Shown here piece by piece: positions 35,681 to 47,148 of a stretch of DNA of 64,000 nt. Made by a program: the position numbers and the translations under genes. The notes under the pieces are model-generated. The model searched no databases and had not been told where the DNA came from. It saw only the letters and a list, made by a program, of their open reading frames with translations. The stretch comes from Saxidomus purpurata (taxonomy: Eukaryota; Mollusca; Bivalvia; Venerida; Veneridae): positions 38,797,538-38,861,537 of the forward strand of contig JAFMSR010000006.1 in NCBI GenBank assembly GCA_022818135.1. Reading direction: 5' to 3'. Position 1 is the stretch's first letter, and the number at the start of each line of letters is the position of its first letter.

Positions 35681-35917
35681 TAGCAACCAGGACCAATCAA
35701 GGGAGATCACTCTACTTTGTTAGTGCTCCATATTGGAAGATAACTGCTGCTGACTACAGAAAGTCAAGGGCAACAACTCTTGCATATTGAAGACAGACTA
35801 GAGTCAATCTAAAGCAGCACATCTACACTAATGTTCATGGTGAATGAACTTACATTGTTATAGAATTTGTTGTATGACTGGCATATTAATTTGTCATTTC
35901 TAGAATACCGTAAAGTG

Positions 35918-36472
35918 ATATTACCCTTCCAAAGTGACCGACATAGATATTACCCTTCAAAGTGACCGACATAAATATTACCCTTCAAAGTGACCGACAT
36001 AAATATTCAGAAAGACGTGCAACGCTTGGTAAGAATTGAATATTACCAACTGCTTAGCATGAACAGATTATTTCCAAAGTTTTAACTAACACGTAAGACG
36101 CCATTTCTGTTGAACATAGAGAAAATTATTGTTGATTGAGCTGAGGTTGACTAAAATTAAATAGAATAGAATATTTTTGTTTCAAATTAATGGACCCTCT
36201 CGGGTATAAAATCAGTGCAAGGATAAACACACTGGACATTTTAAAAAGTAATATATTATGATTTGTTTGATTTTAGAACAACAAAAAAGCATGCTAGGTA
36301 ATATTCTATTAATACTTATAAGCTAACTCATGTTAGGTTTAATTTAATTTCTATCTGCTTAAAAGAATAATAACTCTGTATGAATTATTTCTTGCATGTT
36401 TTCAAAGTTGTTAGGGTGTTGAAAGAATCTTACTGAACCATAAAACTTTAAGGCAGTTTTGAAGGGTAATAT
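35918..36472. mobile_element. possible TIR element with ATATTACCCTTC ends
   Basis: Left end ATATTACCCTTCCAAAGTGA; right end TTTTGAAGGGTAATAT, inverted with respect to the left. Three tandem copies of ATTACCCTTCAAAGTGACCG plus ACATAAAT follow the left end (35918-36008). A similar left end, TTATATTACCCTTCAAAATG, is at 15918, which suggests a dispersed family. Confidence 0.5.
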
Positions 36473-37536
36473 AACTCTAACACTGTTGTAAAATTGTAAA
36501 CAATGAAAAGGTCAAATAGATCAATGTATGATCTGTTAACTGTGGATATGTTCTTTACAAGATTTTTCTGTAATTTTCCAAGAAAGATACATTAAAAAAA
36601 ACTTTACTGACACAGAGAAAATATTTGAATAGATAGGCAGTCTCAAGATGTACTCATGAATATTCATTGGTCTACCCTGTATTGTTTTGATTGTATTAAA
36701 ATTAGGGTTAACATTGTTTTGTTTTTGTAAAGTTTAGGTGAAGTTGTACAGTACATTTCAGCCCCGAATCCAAAAATGCTTTATCTAGCTGATGCCATTA
36801 AACAATGCAAAAAAAGTGTCATTACCTTCATACATGAGAAAAATGTATAACAAAACAGAATACCTCACATTTGTTTATAAGTGCCTGAACAGTTTTTAAA
36901 TGCAAATTTTTTAACAGTTATGTCCCCCGGTAAGTTTACATTCCTCTCTCTGATTGGTTGTTGACAATTGAAACAGTGTCGATAATACATTTATAGTTAT
37001 ATCACAAATGATTTGTTTCATCAATAGCTATGTCCCGAGAGAGCCATTGATAAAAGTTGCAAGAACTTCCCTCTCCAAATGAAATGAAAATAATAAGTTT
37101 TAAGTACAGAACCAAATCATTTCTGATTGATAGTTTTGTATAAAGCATACAAGATACAAACAAAACATGAAACAATAGAGTTAAGTGTTTATCAAATTTG
37201 TTCAGATACTATTTTCATAAGAACCGCTAATATTTTTTGTATCTGGTTTGGGAGGAAAAGGGTCTAGAGGGAAACAATGGGGAAAGACGTTTTAACTGTC
37301 CTGTTTAGTTGAATATTTATCAAAAGTTATATTCGTCAGTTGATATATAACTCAGCAGAAAGGCAGCAGTGTATATCAGAAAAGTAGGTCACTGAACTGA
37401 AGACCCTAGCCCAGCATTTTCATAGTCAAATTGTTTGTTAACAGATAAAAAACAATCTTTATTGAATTAAAAAATTCTTTCCCCTTTATTTCCTTTCTGA
37501 GTGTGGTTACCCTGCTTGAGATAGAGAATTTTTAAC

Positions 37537-37690
37537 CTTTGCCCCGGCCTGGTGGCAAGTGGAGCAGCCTTTGTGACCAGTGCAGATCATGATCAGCGTG
37601 CAGATCTTTGTACAGTCTGATCTTGAGTTGCATTGTGTGCTCTGGGGTCTTGGCAGTTCAACTTGAGGAGAAATCCCGGGGTCAGCCGGA
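37537..37690 (+). repeat. dispersed molluscan-type repeat (GCAGATCATGATCAG)
   Basis: Contains TTAACCTTTGCC, GGTGGCAAGTGGAGCAGCC and CCAGTGCAGATCATGATCAG. The reverse complement of 47927-48005 matches these blocks. Its right part (GTCTTGGCAGTTCAAC, GGAGAAATCCCGGGGTC) matches the minus strand of 18600-18650. So this is a composite or a single family with two conserved blocks. Confidence 0.65.
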
Positions 37691-38080
37691 ACTATAAACA
37701 GTCTAAATCATCAACAGTTACTGTTCACTACTCAGTAAATGTAAATTGTACCATTTTAAATGAATGCTGTACAGGTCCATTTTGAACTTTGGCAGAGTAA
37801 TTGATAAATCAGTCCATAGGTCCATCTATAATTTCTACAGCATTTTTGCAAGGTAGCATAGTTTGGAAAAATTGTTCTTTTCCATTTGAATTTAATATGT
37901 CCTGTTTCAATAATACATTGTTGTTTACAACTTCGATGTTGGAATACTTCACGTCTTGTTATAGTCTGGCTTTTTTCTAAGACCACAGAATGATGGTATA
38001 TTTCTAGTCTAGTATAGCAATGAATCTTATCATGTTAAACATTATTGGTATGTCTACATAAATATGTGTTTAGTCAATTA

Positions 38081-38265
38081 CAGTAAAGTTACACTATTAA
38101 GACCACCAGATATTAAGACTGCTGCCAATATTAAGATCAAACATTTTGGAACCAAATAGTCCATTTGATAGTAAAACTTAAAGGGTCTCGATAAACAAAA
38201 CATTTCGCAATTAATGACCACTTTATGCCAGTCCGAAAGGTGGTCTTATTACTGGAACTTTTCTG
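38081..38265. mobile_element. Tc1/mariner-like MITE, 185 bp
   Basis: Left end CAGTAAAGTTACACTATTAA then GACCACC; right end, reverse complemented, CAGAAAAGTTCCAGTAATAA then GACCACC. Outer flanks are TTA on both sides, compatible with a TA target. The AAGACCACC inner motif is shared with the element at 47341-47526. Confidence 0.7.
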
Positions 38266-38821
38266 TTATTGATTCGAAGAAGTTAATTTCTTAAAAATTA
38301 TTTAGTATTTTTGTGTATTTTGTTCCTTCTTTGTGAATTTTTAGATATAATTCGTTAAATTACATGTGGTATTCTTCATATGTATGCAATGTGTTTTTAT
38401 ATTTAGATCTTGTGTAGTTATGAAGTGTGACTTGTGTATATTGAAACAAAATTGGTATATGTAACAAACCGAGGGTTTACTGCTAGACTGTTCAGGCCTT
38501 CTTATATTTCCGTATACATATACACTTAGAACAGTCTGAGAGTCAGCTCAGTGTAATTCAAAAGGTATCCTTTTTTGCCAAAAGTATTTACATAATTAAA
38601 TTTGTTTTTGGGGATTGGTTGCCCTGTCACTTGAGGTGCTTTCGACATTAGAAGACATGGCATATCAGGTTTTCTTCCCCATCTATGACAGTCTGTCATG
38701 TGTCATTTATCTATCACAAGCTTGCAGAATTAATTTTCTTCTATGCATGACTATGGAAAGAGTAAAATTTACAACTACATAATAAGTGGACAAGAAGGTT
38801 GACATGATCTAATAGAATAAA

Positions 38822-39061
38822 AGTCTGGTGGGACGGATGTTAAAAAATTATAATTTATTAAATAATCACTCAGTTTTGTGACTTAGAAATGTACTACATG
38901 TATTTGATTTCCTTGCCCTCTACATTGAGATTTCCTACTAGATGTATTATTCTCCAAATCAAAAGTTGTTATTATTGAATTGTAATATATTGTTTGATAT
39001 TGAAGCTAGTCATGTTGCAGTCATGTTGCAGTCATGTTACAGTCATGTTAAAGTCATTATT
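38822..39061. other. AT-rich flank with ATGTTGCAGTC short repeat
   Basis: About four 11-bp copies of TCATGTTGCAG lie at 39008-39053, directly before the hairpin-ended element. Nothing else is recognised. Confidence 0.5.
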
Positions 39062-39649
39062 AACCAGGTTTTCAATTTTGAAAATCCTGGTTATTAGATT
39101 GGGGTATGGCGGGCGGATGGGCGGATGGGCGGATGGGCGGATGGGCGGGCGTCAAACGAAATTGTGTCCGCTCTGTAACTCTTCAACCCTTTGAAGAATT
39201 TTGATGAAACTTCAGACAAATGTTTACCACATCAAGATGACGTGCAGAACGCATGTTCCGCATGGCTGGCTCCAAGGTCAAGGTCACAGTGACATTAACA
39301 TTGAAAATCCTGTCCGCTCTGTAACTCTTCAACCCTTTGAAGAATTTTGATGAAACTTCAGACAAATGTTTACCACATCAAGATGACGTGCAGAACGCAT
39401 GTTCCGCATGGCTGGCTCCAAGGTCAAGGTCACAGTGACATTAACATTGAAAATCCTGTTTACATGATTTTAACTTGATTTGGCAGTCAAAGGTCATATC
39501 ATCTTTGGAGGTAATTTAAAAAAGATATGATATATTATTTCATGTCTACTTTGTAACTTGTTTTTTTTTAATAAATGTATTATTAAATTCTAGAATTTCT
39601 ACAGGCGCTGTTGAAAATCTGGTTTGGCGGCATTGCCGCATTTCTTGTT
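39062..39649 (+). mobile_element. hairpin-ended element, AACCAGG subfamily
   Basis: The 5' foldback is AACCAGGTTTTCAATT TTGAAAATCCTGGTT, then a GGGCGGATG microsatellite (39107-39150). The core is an almost perfect two-copy 146-bp repeat (CTCTGTAACTCTTCAACC, GATGAAACTTCAGACAAATG, CAAGGTCAAGGTCACAGTGA). The 3' end is GCGGCATTGCCGC ATTTCTTGTT. The plan matches the AGCTC families although the sequence differs. Short frames over it are not genes. Confidence 0.8.
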
Positions 39650-40857
39650 GTTCGTTGTTTCATGTTCATTTCATGTTTTTAAGTTATACTGTATTATATT
39701 GGAGCCATGCTGTCTCCCCTAGGTCCACCTTTCCCTATAGTATCTCAAGTGTGAACCAGTACATAATAGATGTAGAATGTTAGGCTTTTGTCAGCAAAAT
39801 TATTCAGGAGACAAATTATGTGGCACTGCTGTATATTTCACAAAGAATTACTGCCCATAAGTACATGAAGGCTATCTTTACATGTGAATGTCTGACACAG
39901 CGTTGTATGGGGCAGTTTTGACCTCAAGTGATTCTAGTTTAGTTGTACAGTTTGTATTATGTACACTTATAACCATACTCTAAGTTATTTAGCAGATAGC
40001 AAGCAAATTTAAGATATAAAGACCACACCTAGATTGTTTTGTTACACACTTTTAGACCAGCATCATCTGTTTATTGTTCCGTTTTCAGAGATTGTCATTT
40101 ATAGCACTGTAAAACCTTTCTCTCCACTTGTATAGATTTTCAAGAAATAATGCAGGTTTAGTGAGATTCCAACATGATATCTACTATAAGAGAATTTTAA
40201 TTGGTCTGTAACTCATCTTACAACACATTCATAGCTATCTGCAAACTGTAAATTGTGTTTATTTCATTTGTAAGTTAATAAACAAGTCAAGGCACCAAAG
40301 CACATTCTCATTTGGAATATCTAAGTCTGTAGTAAGCAAATGTGTGTATGGTGTTCACCTGACAATTGATATCACATTTGGGGTAATAGTCTTTGATATT
40401 CACTACATTCAAGAAGTAACATGCAGTTGTTTTACGTCCTTATGTTCAGCTATCAGTCATGTAGGCCCAAGGAAGGCATCAGACAGTTATTTATTGCATA
40501 ATTACCCCCACCACCTATTTTTTCTGTCCTTCTTTAACTGAAAGACAAGTAGAACCATGTAAGAAGGTGCAATACTTTTTGTATATTCATCGTCATATTT
40601 GTATAAGAAGGTTGTATAAAACCTTTTTCTGAGATTTACCGTAGTCTGACCTTAGGTTAAACGCTATACCTGTTACCAAAGATCATAGTTTGTACAAATC
40701 AATTCTACATTAAATTAATAGTCATATATTTCATCATAATTAGAATCTTTTATTTTCTACATCAGACTGGTTTAGAAACCTTCATTTTTATAAAGTACTA
40801 TGTATCTTGTGTGTGATTAGTTTTGATAACAGTCAAGATATTTTTGTTGATAACTAT
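39650..40857. other. non-coding, probable 3'UTR or downstream flank
   Basis: AT-rich sequence with an AATAAA near 40280. A 65-codon frame at 40344-40541 is unrecognised. Confidence 0.35.
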
Positions 40858-40937
40858 TTCGAGGGTTGACTGCCAAACTGTTGTAACTTGTATGAAATAA
40901 AGAAGGACTTATGACAGTTTTGCAGTCAACCCTCGAA
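40858..40937. mobile_element. 80-bp foldback MITE carrying AATAAA
   Basis: Left arm TTCGAGGGTTGACTGCCAAA; right arm, reverse complemented, TTCGAGGGTTGACTGCAAAA, extended by CTGT (23 of 24 match). The loop contains AATAAA at 40896-40901, which could act as a poly(A) signal if transcribed. A decayed relative, CCGAGGGTTTACTGCTAGAC, is near 38469. Confidence 0.7.
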
Positions 40938-41162
40938 TTTTGAGCTATTTTTTCCAGGGGATAGTTTTTTTTAGCGAAGGGAAGTAATCAGTATTGGTCA
41001 AATGTTGCAGTGAACATTTGTAATCTCCCTTGAAAAATTTTCTGTGTTTGGTTCTTACATTATTATGAACGGTATTATGATTTGAATAAAATTCTTTGGG
41101 GATTTGCAAACAGTGTTTTGTAGTTTATTAACAACATTGAGTTAAATGAAGCTTGACCTTGG

Positions 41163-41285
41163 GGTCACGACCGTAGCTCCTCATATGACACCAGTACTGG
41201 TTTTTCCAGGAAGCGGACTCGAGAGTGTCTCAGTAAGCTACAAGCTTTCTTCACAATTGAGCTAAAAATTAGTATAAACTAAACT
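41163..41285 (+). mobile_element. 5'-truncated SINE copy
   Basis: Matches the reverse complement of the SINE at 3176-3370 from GGTCACGACCGTA through CACCAGTACTGGTTTTTCC to the tail TTAGTATAAACTAAAC. The tRNA head is missing, as in incomplete reverse transcription. Confidence 0.75.
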
Positions 41286-44067
41286 AAGACTGACCTTTAT
41301 ATAGTTTTATGAATGTCGTTGAAATGGTTCTCACCTTCTACTGAACTCTGGACTACCCAAGTTTAAAAATGGGACCACAAAGTAGGCAACCTCATCTCTC
41401 GTGCAGTCATGAAACTTTGCAGAAATATGAAACAATTTGTGAAGATACACACATCAGATTTTGTTTAACATTGCATCCAGCATGGGTAGAGTTATTGGAC
41501 TTGACTTAGTTACAAATAGATTTAGGCAATTTCAAATTGAGCTATGCATTGTAAAAAATGTGTTCCAATATGACCAGTAAATATTGAACAGAAAGATTGA
41601 TTTTTATGACTTTATCAGGTTGTAACAGAAAGTTTTTCCTGCTTAAAGTAACTGAGTAAGTGCCAGACTAAAAAGATACTCGGATTGCATTGACCTTGAC
41701 CTTCAAATGTGACCTTCATATTTGGACTGTAAGGGTCATACAGGAATGTAGCACTACAACGTTGCTACAATGTCTCCAGCCTCATTCTGCAATGCAAAGT
41801 ACTGAAGACAATTCTCAGACCACCGTTGATGGTATGAACTAGAATTAAGACATAGATCTCCCAGCTACCATTGTACAGCATTATTCTGATATGTGTGAAG
41901 TACCAGTACCATTCTCAATAATTCAACATTCTGGACAAAAACACCCATGTTTTGTTAAGTCATATGGCAGTACTTTTCTTATGAAACATGATCTTAAATG
42001 AAGAAGTTTTTTCACATGATTTTTAAAGTTTTGGGTAATATTTCAGTATTAGTTTTACTCTATAATGAGCAATGTATGAGCTGAAAATGCAATTTTACTG
42101 CTACGTGAAGGGTCATATCTGCTTTAACTAGGTGTAATAACATAAAACAGGTGCACAACTTCAAGGATGACTTCATTTCATGAACCCATATAAATTATAC
42201 TAACAGATTTCAAGGCAAGAGTTTTTTATCAGGAGTTTTACAAAAATCCTACCTTCATCAAGGAAGATCTGAATTCTGCTAACGTAGACTGGTTCTTGGT
42301 TTGACATTTATATGCATACTGGGCAGGATAAAAGCAGTTTTACATATTTCCTGCACATAATCTGTGATTGGTTAATTATTTTATAGGTGGGAGTAATTAC
42401 AAAATTAGCAGGACATCTTTCCCTTAGTACCTTGTATGACATGAAGATAGCTGTTTGGGCTAACAAAGTTTCCACTTTCGAGGTCATTGTCCATTTCAAG
42501 AGGCATACTTACAGTTCCCAGTCCATAACTGATGAATGTAGCCAGTTAAAAAGTCTTTAAGAAGTTCCATCAAAAATGATCTACATGACTGTACTGAAAA
42601 AAATTGCATTTCATCAAACTAAGAAGCAAAAAATCCAAGAAGACTTTCATCACTAATAGTGTGGGGAAAAAAGAGATTGGATGACCTAAAAATCAGAATG
42701 TTAAAAAAATACAAAAAAATGATAACCTAGAAATTGGAATGTTAACATGGCCTTAAGAAAAGAATTGTTGTAAATACGTTATTGTCACACCTGATCTTGA
42801 TCAGCAAACAGAGGTCAAATATGAGACAGAATATACCCACAAGCTTTACATCGATAATACAAAAAAAAACGGCGATAAAAAGCAACAAAAAAACGAAAGA
42901 CAAGTGAAACAATTTGCAAGTAAGTAGCTAATATAATCACTTGAGCAGTTATGTTATGGTTGTACTAAAGGTATAATTATTACTTGTTGGTAACAAAATT
43001 ACAGGTTAACACAGCCACAAACAGTTGTCAATGTCATCTGCACAGACGGAAATGTAGGGGAAAGCCATTACTTTGCCTTTGATTAAAACATCACCCAATA
43101 TAATAGCCCTGTCCTATCTGGTCATTTTGTCCATCTTTTTCTGCCCTCTTGTTTGCTACAGCTAGAAGTCAGCCTCCGTAAAAAGATCACCTTGATTAAG
43201 GTGCTACTGTGTCTAAGGCAGTTTGTTTTGTTTTAAGCTAAACAGGCAAATTTATGATAAGTGCTCCTAGATCAAACAGCCAACTGCTTTGAGTAACCAC
43301 TTTCGTGTAAAAGTCAAGGCTAGTTGCTTATCACTGGTTGCATTGTATTACCCTATTAGATCAAGCTATTTCACATTTTTCACAAGAATTTATATGAATT
43401 TCCCACTTCACTAATTTAAAAGTCTTGCAGAAGATTCATATTTCACGCAGATTTACTATTAGCAAATTATCCTATTTGAAAATAAGTCTGCAAAAAATCA
43501 AGATTTTTTGTCATTTGAAAATCATGTAATTTACAGTACATTTATTAATTCTAAGGTTAGCCCAATGTTGGAACAGACCCAGCCGGGATTGGAAGGCAGA
43601 TAGCCTACTTCATGTTTTACATGTATGAAATTATTTCATAGATGTGTCATCTTTTGAAAGAATTCAGTTGACTAAAGAATTGCCTGTAGCAGTACACTAA
43701 TTTTAAAGCAGTGATCTGCAGAAAATCTATCTAGCCAATCCTGTGACCAACCAGCTAGGGTCCGTAAATTACATACCAAATATTTTTCATAGATCTACCA
43801 ATAGGTAAGAGTGTCATGTCAAACAAAGTTGAACAATAAAACCATTTGACTTTGGAGAAACTTCAGTTCACAAAAAACTTTTTGGACTTTAATGAGCAAA
43901 TGGATACTATAGTAGGAGACAAATCAGTTACTTCCCTTTTTGAACCGATATCAAGGTTTTGATAACTTTTATCAGAGTAACGTCCCCTTTTACATAAAAC
44001 ACCATTTGCAATAAAACGTTGCGTGCGTAAAACGTAAAAAAATCATTTGCTCTTCTTAACTTCATTT
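41286..44067. other. non-coding, nothing recognised
   Basis: Longest featureless stretch of the window (2.8 kb). It has stops in all frames, no tandem repeat and no recognised exon. A 63-codon minus frame at 42308-42499 has no known domain. Confidence 0.45.
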
Positions 44068-44075
44068 GTTTGGAG

Positions 44076-44227
44076 CACAGGGGGTCGGCCCACAACAGTA
44101 CTGATGTATTTGTGGCTCTACAACAAAAAATTCCATATCACTACTATATATTTTTAGTGATGTAGAAATTTTTGTTGTAGAGGCCCAAATACATCAGTAC
44201 TGCACTGTTATGGGCCGACCCCCTGTG
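44076..44227. mobile_element. hAT-like foldback MITE, 152 bp
   Basis: Nearly a complete hairpin. Left arm CACAGGGGGTCGGCCCACAA, right arm GGGCCGACCCCCTGTG, and the arms stay complementary for ~70 bases (GTACTGATGTATTTG and CAAATACATCAGTAC). Flanks GTTTGGAG (44068-44075) and GTTTGGAA (44228-44235) look like an 8-bp target duplication, as made by hAT transposases. It is non-coding. Confidence 0.85.
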
Positions 44228-44533
44228 GTTTGGAAGCGCTTGGGTCAGTATGACTTCTCCTACACTTGTTCTCTGTATGAGTCCGAGTGATTTTATATAA
44301 TATGTGTTTGGAAAATGTTAGATGTACAAAGGTAAAGTAATAGTGAGGCCAGTTATAAAAAATACACAAATTATGAATGAATGAAAATCGCTAGCTAAAA
44401 CAACTTCAGCGTACCCGGTTTATATGCTTGACAGAACAGGTAAAGCCGCACCTGACGAAAAACAAAATATCAAAATAGCAGCATTTTAGAGTTTTAGAAG
44501 CCAGAACTGTAGAGAGTCGCCAAAGAAGCTAAG

Positions 44534-44648
44534 CAAAGGGGTACATCACATAACGGTTTTGGGTGGTCTGGGGATACCCCTTTAGGTCTATAAAAAGGGG
44601 TATCAATACCCCAGACCACCCAAAACCTTTATGGTGATGTAACCCTTT
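44534..44648. mobile_element. 115-bp foldback MITE with 9-bp target duplication
   Basis: Ends CAAAGGGGTACATCAC and (reverse complemented) CAAAGGGTTACATCAC differ at one base. Inner arms GGTTTTGGGTGGTCTGGGG and CCCCAGACCACCCAAAACC are perfectly complementary. The direct repeat GAAGCTAAG occurs on both sides (44525-44533 and 44649-44657). The 9-bp duplication hints at a Mutator-like origin; this is not firm. Confidence 0.88.
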
Positions 44649-44973
44649 GAAGCTAAGATAAAGAATGGGTTAACATCACTGTTTAATGTATACCACAGTA
44701 TAGCTTTAAAAATGTCAAAAGGTTGATGCTTCTTTTGGTTCTTCCTGTAACTTAGAACATCAACATATTTAAGTAGAGCTAACATTTAGAAAGTAGTGAT
44801 CAGTTTTCATTGTTAGCCAGTATAGCTATAAAACATGGGACAAATTTTGTGTCATAGGTTGCCTATTAAAATTGCACCGTCCGTCCATGTGTCCACCATT
44901 CCATTTTTTATGTCTAGGCTGTAATGTGATCCACACTATGACGCTGTTAAAATCTCTTGTTTTTATTACAGCT

Positions 44974-45514
44974 GCGCTCCATTTCCCTTCGTGGGTGGAG
45001 CGCATGCTTTTTTTTCCATTTATCATTTTATCCTTTAACTTAAAATATTTGTCACTTGGTTAGGATACCATAATATTGTAGTATACTTACATCACTATCG
45101 ACAAACTCTTGTTTCATTTAACTGTATTACTTTCAAAGTTTGAAGTATATCTGAAAAAAATATGAGGGGTGTCTGAATGCAGCGACTGAGTAAATATCCA
45201 TTAAATGGTTTTGTAAACAAACACTTTAACGATAGCAGTGTAAACTAAAAGTGTGTTTCAGTTCCTTTATTTCCACTGATTCTGTCACACAGTATTTGTT
45301 CATGAAAAAGTAAGATAATGTTTCTTGAAAAGTGTATCCATTTTCCATTATGATACACTAATTTCTATTTTTCCCTACATGAATTTCTAAAGTGTATGTA
45401 CACTACAATGTAATGGCATTCCGACCAAGTCAAACACATCTGATATTAAAGGTCTTGGAGGGAAAATAACAACAACAAAAACGTACACTCTACCCACTAA
45501 GGGAAATGGAACGC
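44974..45514. mobile_element. 541-bp TIR element (GCGCTCCATTTCCCTT ends)
   Basis: Left end GCGCTCCATTTCCCTTCGTG then GGTGGAG; right end, reverse complemented, GCGTTCCATTTCCCTTAGTG then GGTAGAG (24 of 27 match). The interior is AT-rich and non-coding. No clear target duplication is seen. Confidence 0.65.
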
Positions 45515-46039
45515 TTCCGTGATGAAATCGTCCAAAGGGCTTCCAAAATTTAACTTTTTTAATAATTGTTTATTTTAAATATTTTGCACTCAATTCATAA
45601 GTTTAGCTATATACAGAATTAAATAAACAAGTGAATAAAGGTCATCTTGAGAACATAATTATCAGAATAACAAGCAGCCATGCTTTATACCATTTTTATT
45701 AGTTGTAAAAAAATGGAAGCAATATAATTTAAAAAGAGACAGACTGAAGCAATGCATCAGTTAAAATTTATTAGGAGAGACTATTTCCTGTTACACACAT
45801 TGAAATCTGAAGCAAGAATGCAGTTGAGATGGTATCATTAGAATAATTTTCTGCTCTGGTAATGTGTATTCTATATCAGGAGGAATGTTGATGACAGCTT
45901 TATTATACTGATAAAATCTAAATAATGTTTGATAAAATGTTTTAATGGGTAATAACTTTAACAGAAATGGATTTTTGACATCGATGGTGCAGGGTGGTGT
46001 AACTGAATGACTTTTAATATATTTTAGCAAAAAAAATAA
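45515..46039. other. non-coding, nothing recognised
   Basis: AT-rich sequence. The 85-codon minus frame 45791-46048 has no known domain. Confidence 0.4.
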
Positions 46040-46049
46040 TTGTGCCATT

Positions 46050-46340
46050 GTAGTACGGAAATTCGATATTGCGAGTGCATTTATGACATACCTAGTTTTG
46101 TTACTCCACCTGAGCAGGATGTCTCCAGTGAGTTGCAGACTGGTTTATACTACTTGATTAATACTCCATTGCAAAATCTCGAGATTCCCACTCACTCCAC
46201 ATGGAATGAACAAGGCATTGAGGAATTTTTGGTGTCTTGCCTAAGGACACTGTTGCCATGGCTGTGATAGGGATCAAACAGGGGACCATTTAATTCTGAT
46301 GTGAATGTGCTACTACTGTGCAATGGCGGCTCAACAGTCA
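46050..46340 (-). mobile_element. tRNA-derived SINE-like sequence, minus strand
   Basis: Read on the minus strand, it starts with a degenerate A-box (TGCACAGTAGTAG, 46313-46325) and a B-box (GTTTGATCCC, 46270-46279). A body containing GTGTCCTTAGGCAAGACACC follows. The 75-codon + frame 46040-46267 lies over this body and is not taken as a gene. The tail limit is uncertain. Confidence 0.45.
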
Positions 46341-46426
46341 GTGAGCTGTGATTCTGATACTTTTGTCTGGTATCTTGTATAACATTCCTGACTGACTGTA
46401 TACCAACCTCTTGATTTACGTTAAAG

Positions 46427-46740
46427 TAGCAGATCTTTGGTGTAGTGGTAACATGCTGGACTGGTAATCCAGTGGTCGCCAGTTTGATCTCCCACTTGAC
46501 TAAGGTAGATAATCAACTTATTAAAAAATTGAATGAGCTAGGTTGCCAGGTCACATGAAAGGGAAGCCTTGATTTATAAACTCTCCTTCAAACATGGTCA
46601 GTGTCTTCATTATGCTAGAAATTAAGTACCTCCTGTAACCCATGTTTACTGTAGTAAATTAACCTTCATCCAAGGTCATGGGGATGTAAAGTCCTGTGAA
46701 CTTGTATTCTCAGTTCTACAGAGTTGACTAAAGTTTTCTA
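46427..46740 (+). mobile_element. tRNA-like SINE head with unknown body
   Basis: The head has an A-box TGGTGTAGTGG at 46438-46448. An anticodon-arm-like hairpin CTGGA CTGGTAA TCCAG would read GGT (Thr). The B-box GTTTGATCTCC at 46482 is imperfect. The acceptor and T stems do not pair well, so this is not a working tRNA gene. The following sequence (GAGCTAGGTTGCCAGGTCAC, CATCCAAGGTCATGGGGATG) probably belongs to the SINE body. Confidence 0.5.
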
Positions 46741-47148
46741 TTTTCTCCTAAGAATTTCTTATCATATTTTTAAGGTAAATGATAGCCTGAAATTATAATA
46801 GCAATGTATGTCAGGGGTTACAGATAATGTCTTGAGATGGGTTCCTGCCATATCATATTACCAGTTTAATAAACTGTTCAAAGAGCATTTTGCAAAATGA
46901 ACATTTTTTGCACTTCACCTGAAGTTGTATTTTGATGAAATCTTGGTTTCATCACAAACTAGTTGGTAAAAAGATTTACCCTAACCGATTCAAAATCCTT
47001 CAGAATTAGTTGGTCCAGAACAGCTCTCTGGTATGTCTCCAGGTGAACAGGCCACCATTAAGGGGAAACTTACCATCATTAGTTGTCAGTTTTTCCCCTT
47101 ACATGAGAAGAGCATGATTGTATTTTCTGTCTTTTGTTTAAAATATAG

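Larger units (their letters stand above)
35681..38821 (+). other. probable PHPT1 3'UTR with candidate poly(A) signal
   Basis: Begins directly after the stop codon. The first canonical AATAAA I find is at 38816-38821, followed by a GT-rich CTGGTGGG; ATTAAA variants occur near 36590 and 36693. Later AATAAA copies lie near 39563, 40280, 40896 and 41086. The true mRNA end cannot be set from sequence. A TIR element (35918-36472) and a MITE (38081-38265) lie inside. Confidence 0.4.

Noticed and set aside
44872..45063. 63-codon + frame and 66-codon minus frame
   Set aside because: They cross the left end of the TIR element at 44974 and have no known domain.
46040..46267. 75-codon + frame ending in CLRTLLPWL
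   Set aside because: It overlaps a SINE-like body on the opposite strand, with the GTGTCCTTAGGCAAGACACC motif.
46427..46500. tRNA-Thr(GGT) gene
   Set aside because: A-box and anticodon arm are recognisable but acceptor and T stems do not pair and the B-box is altered; better explained as a SINE head.
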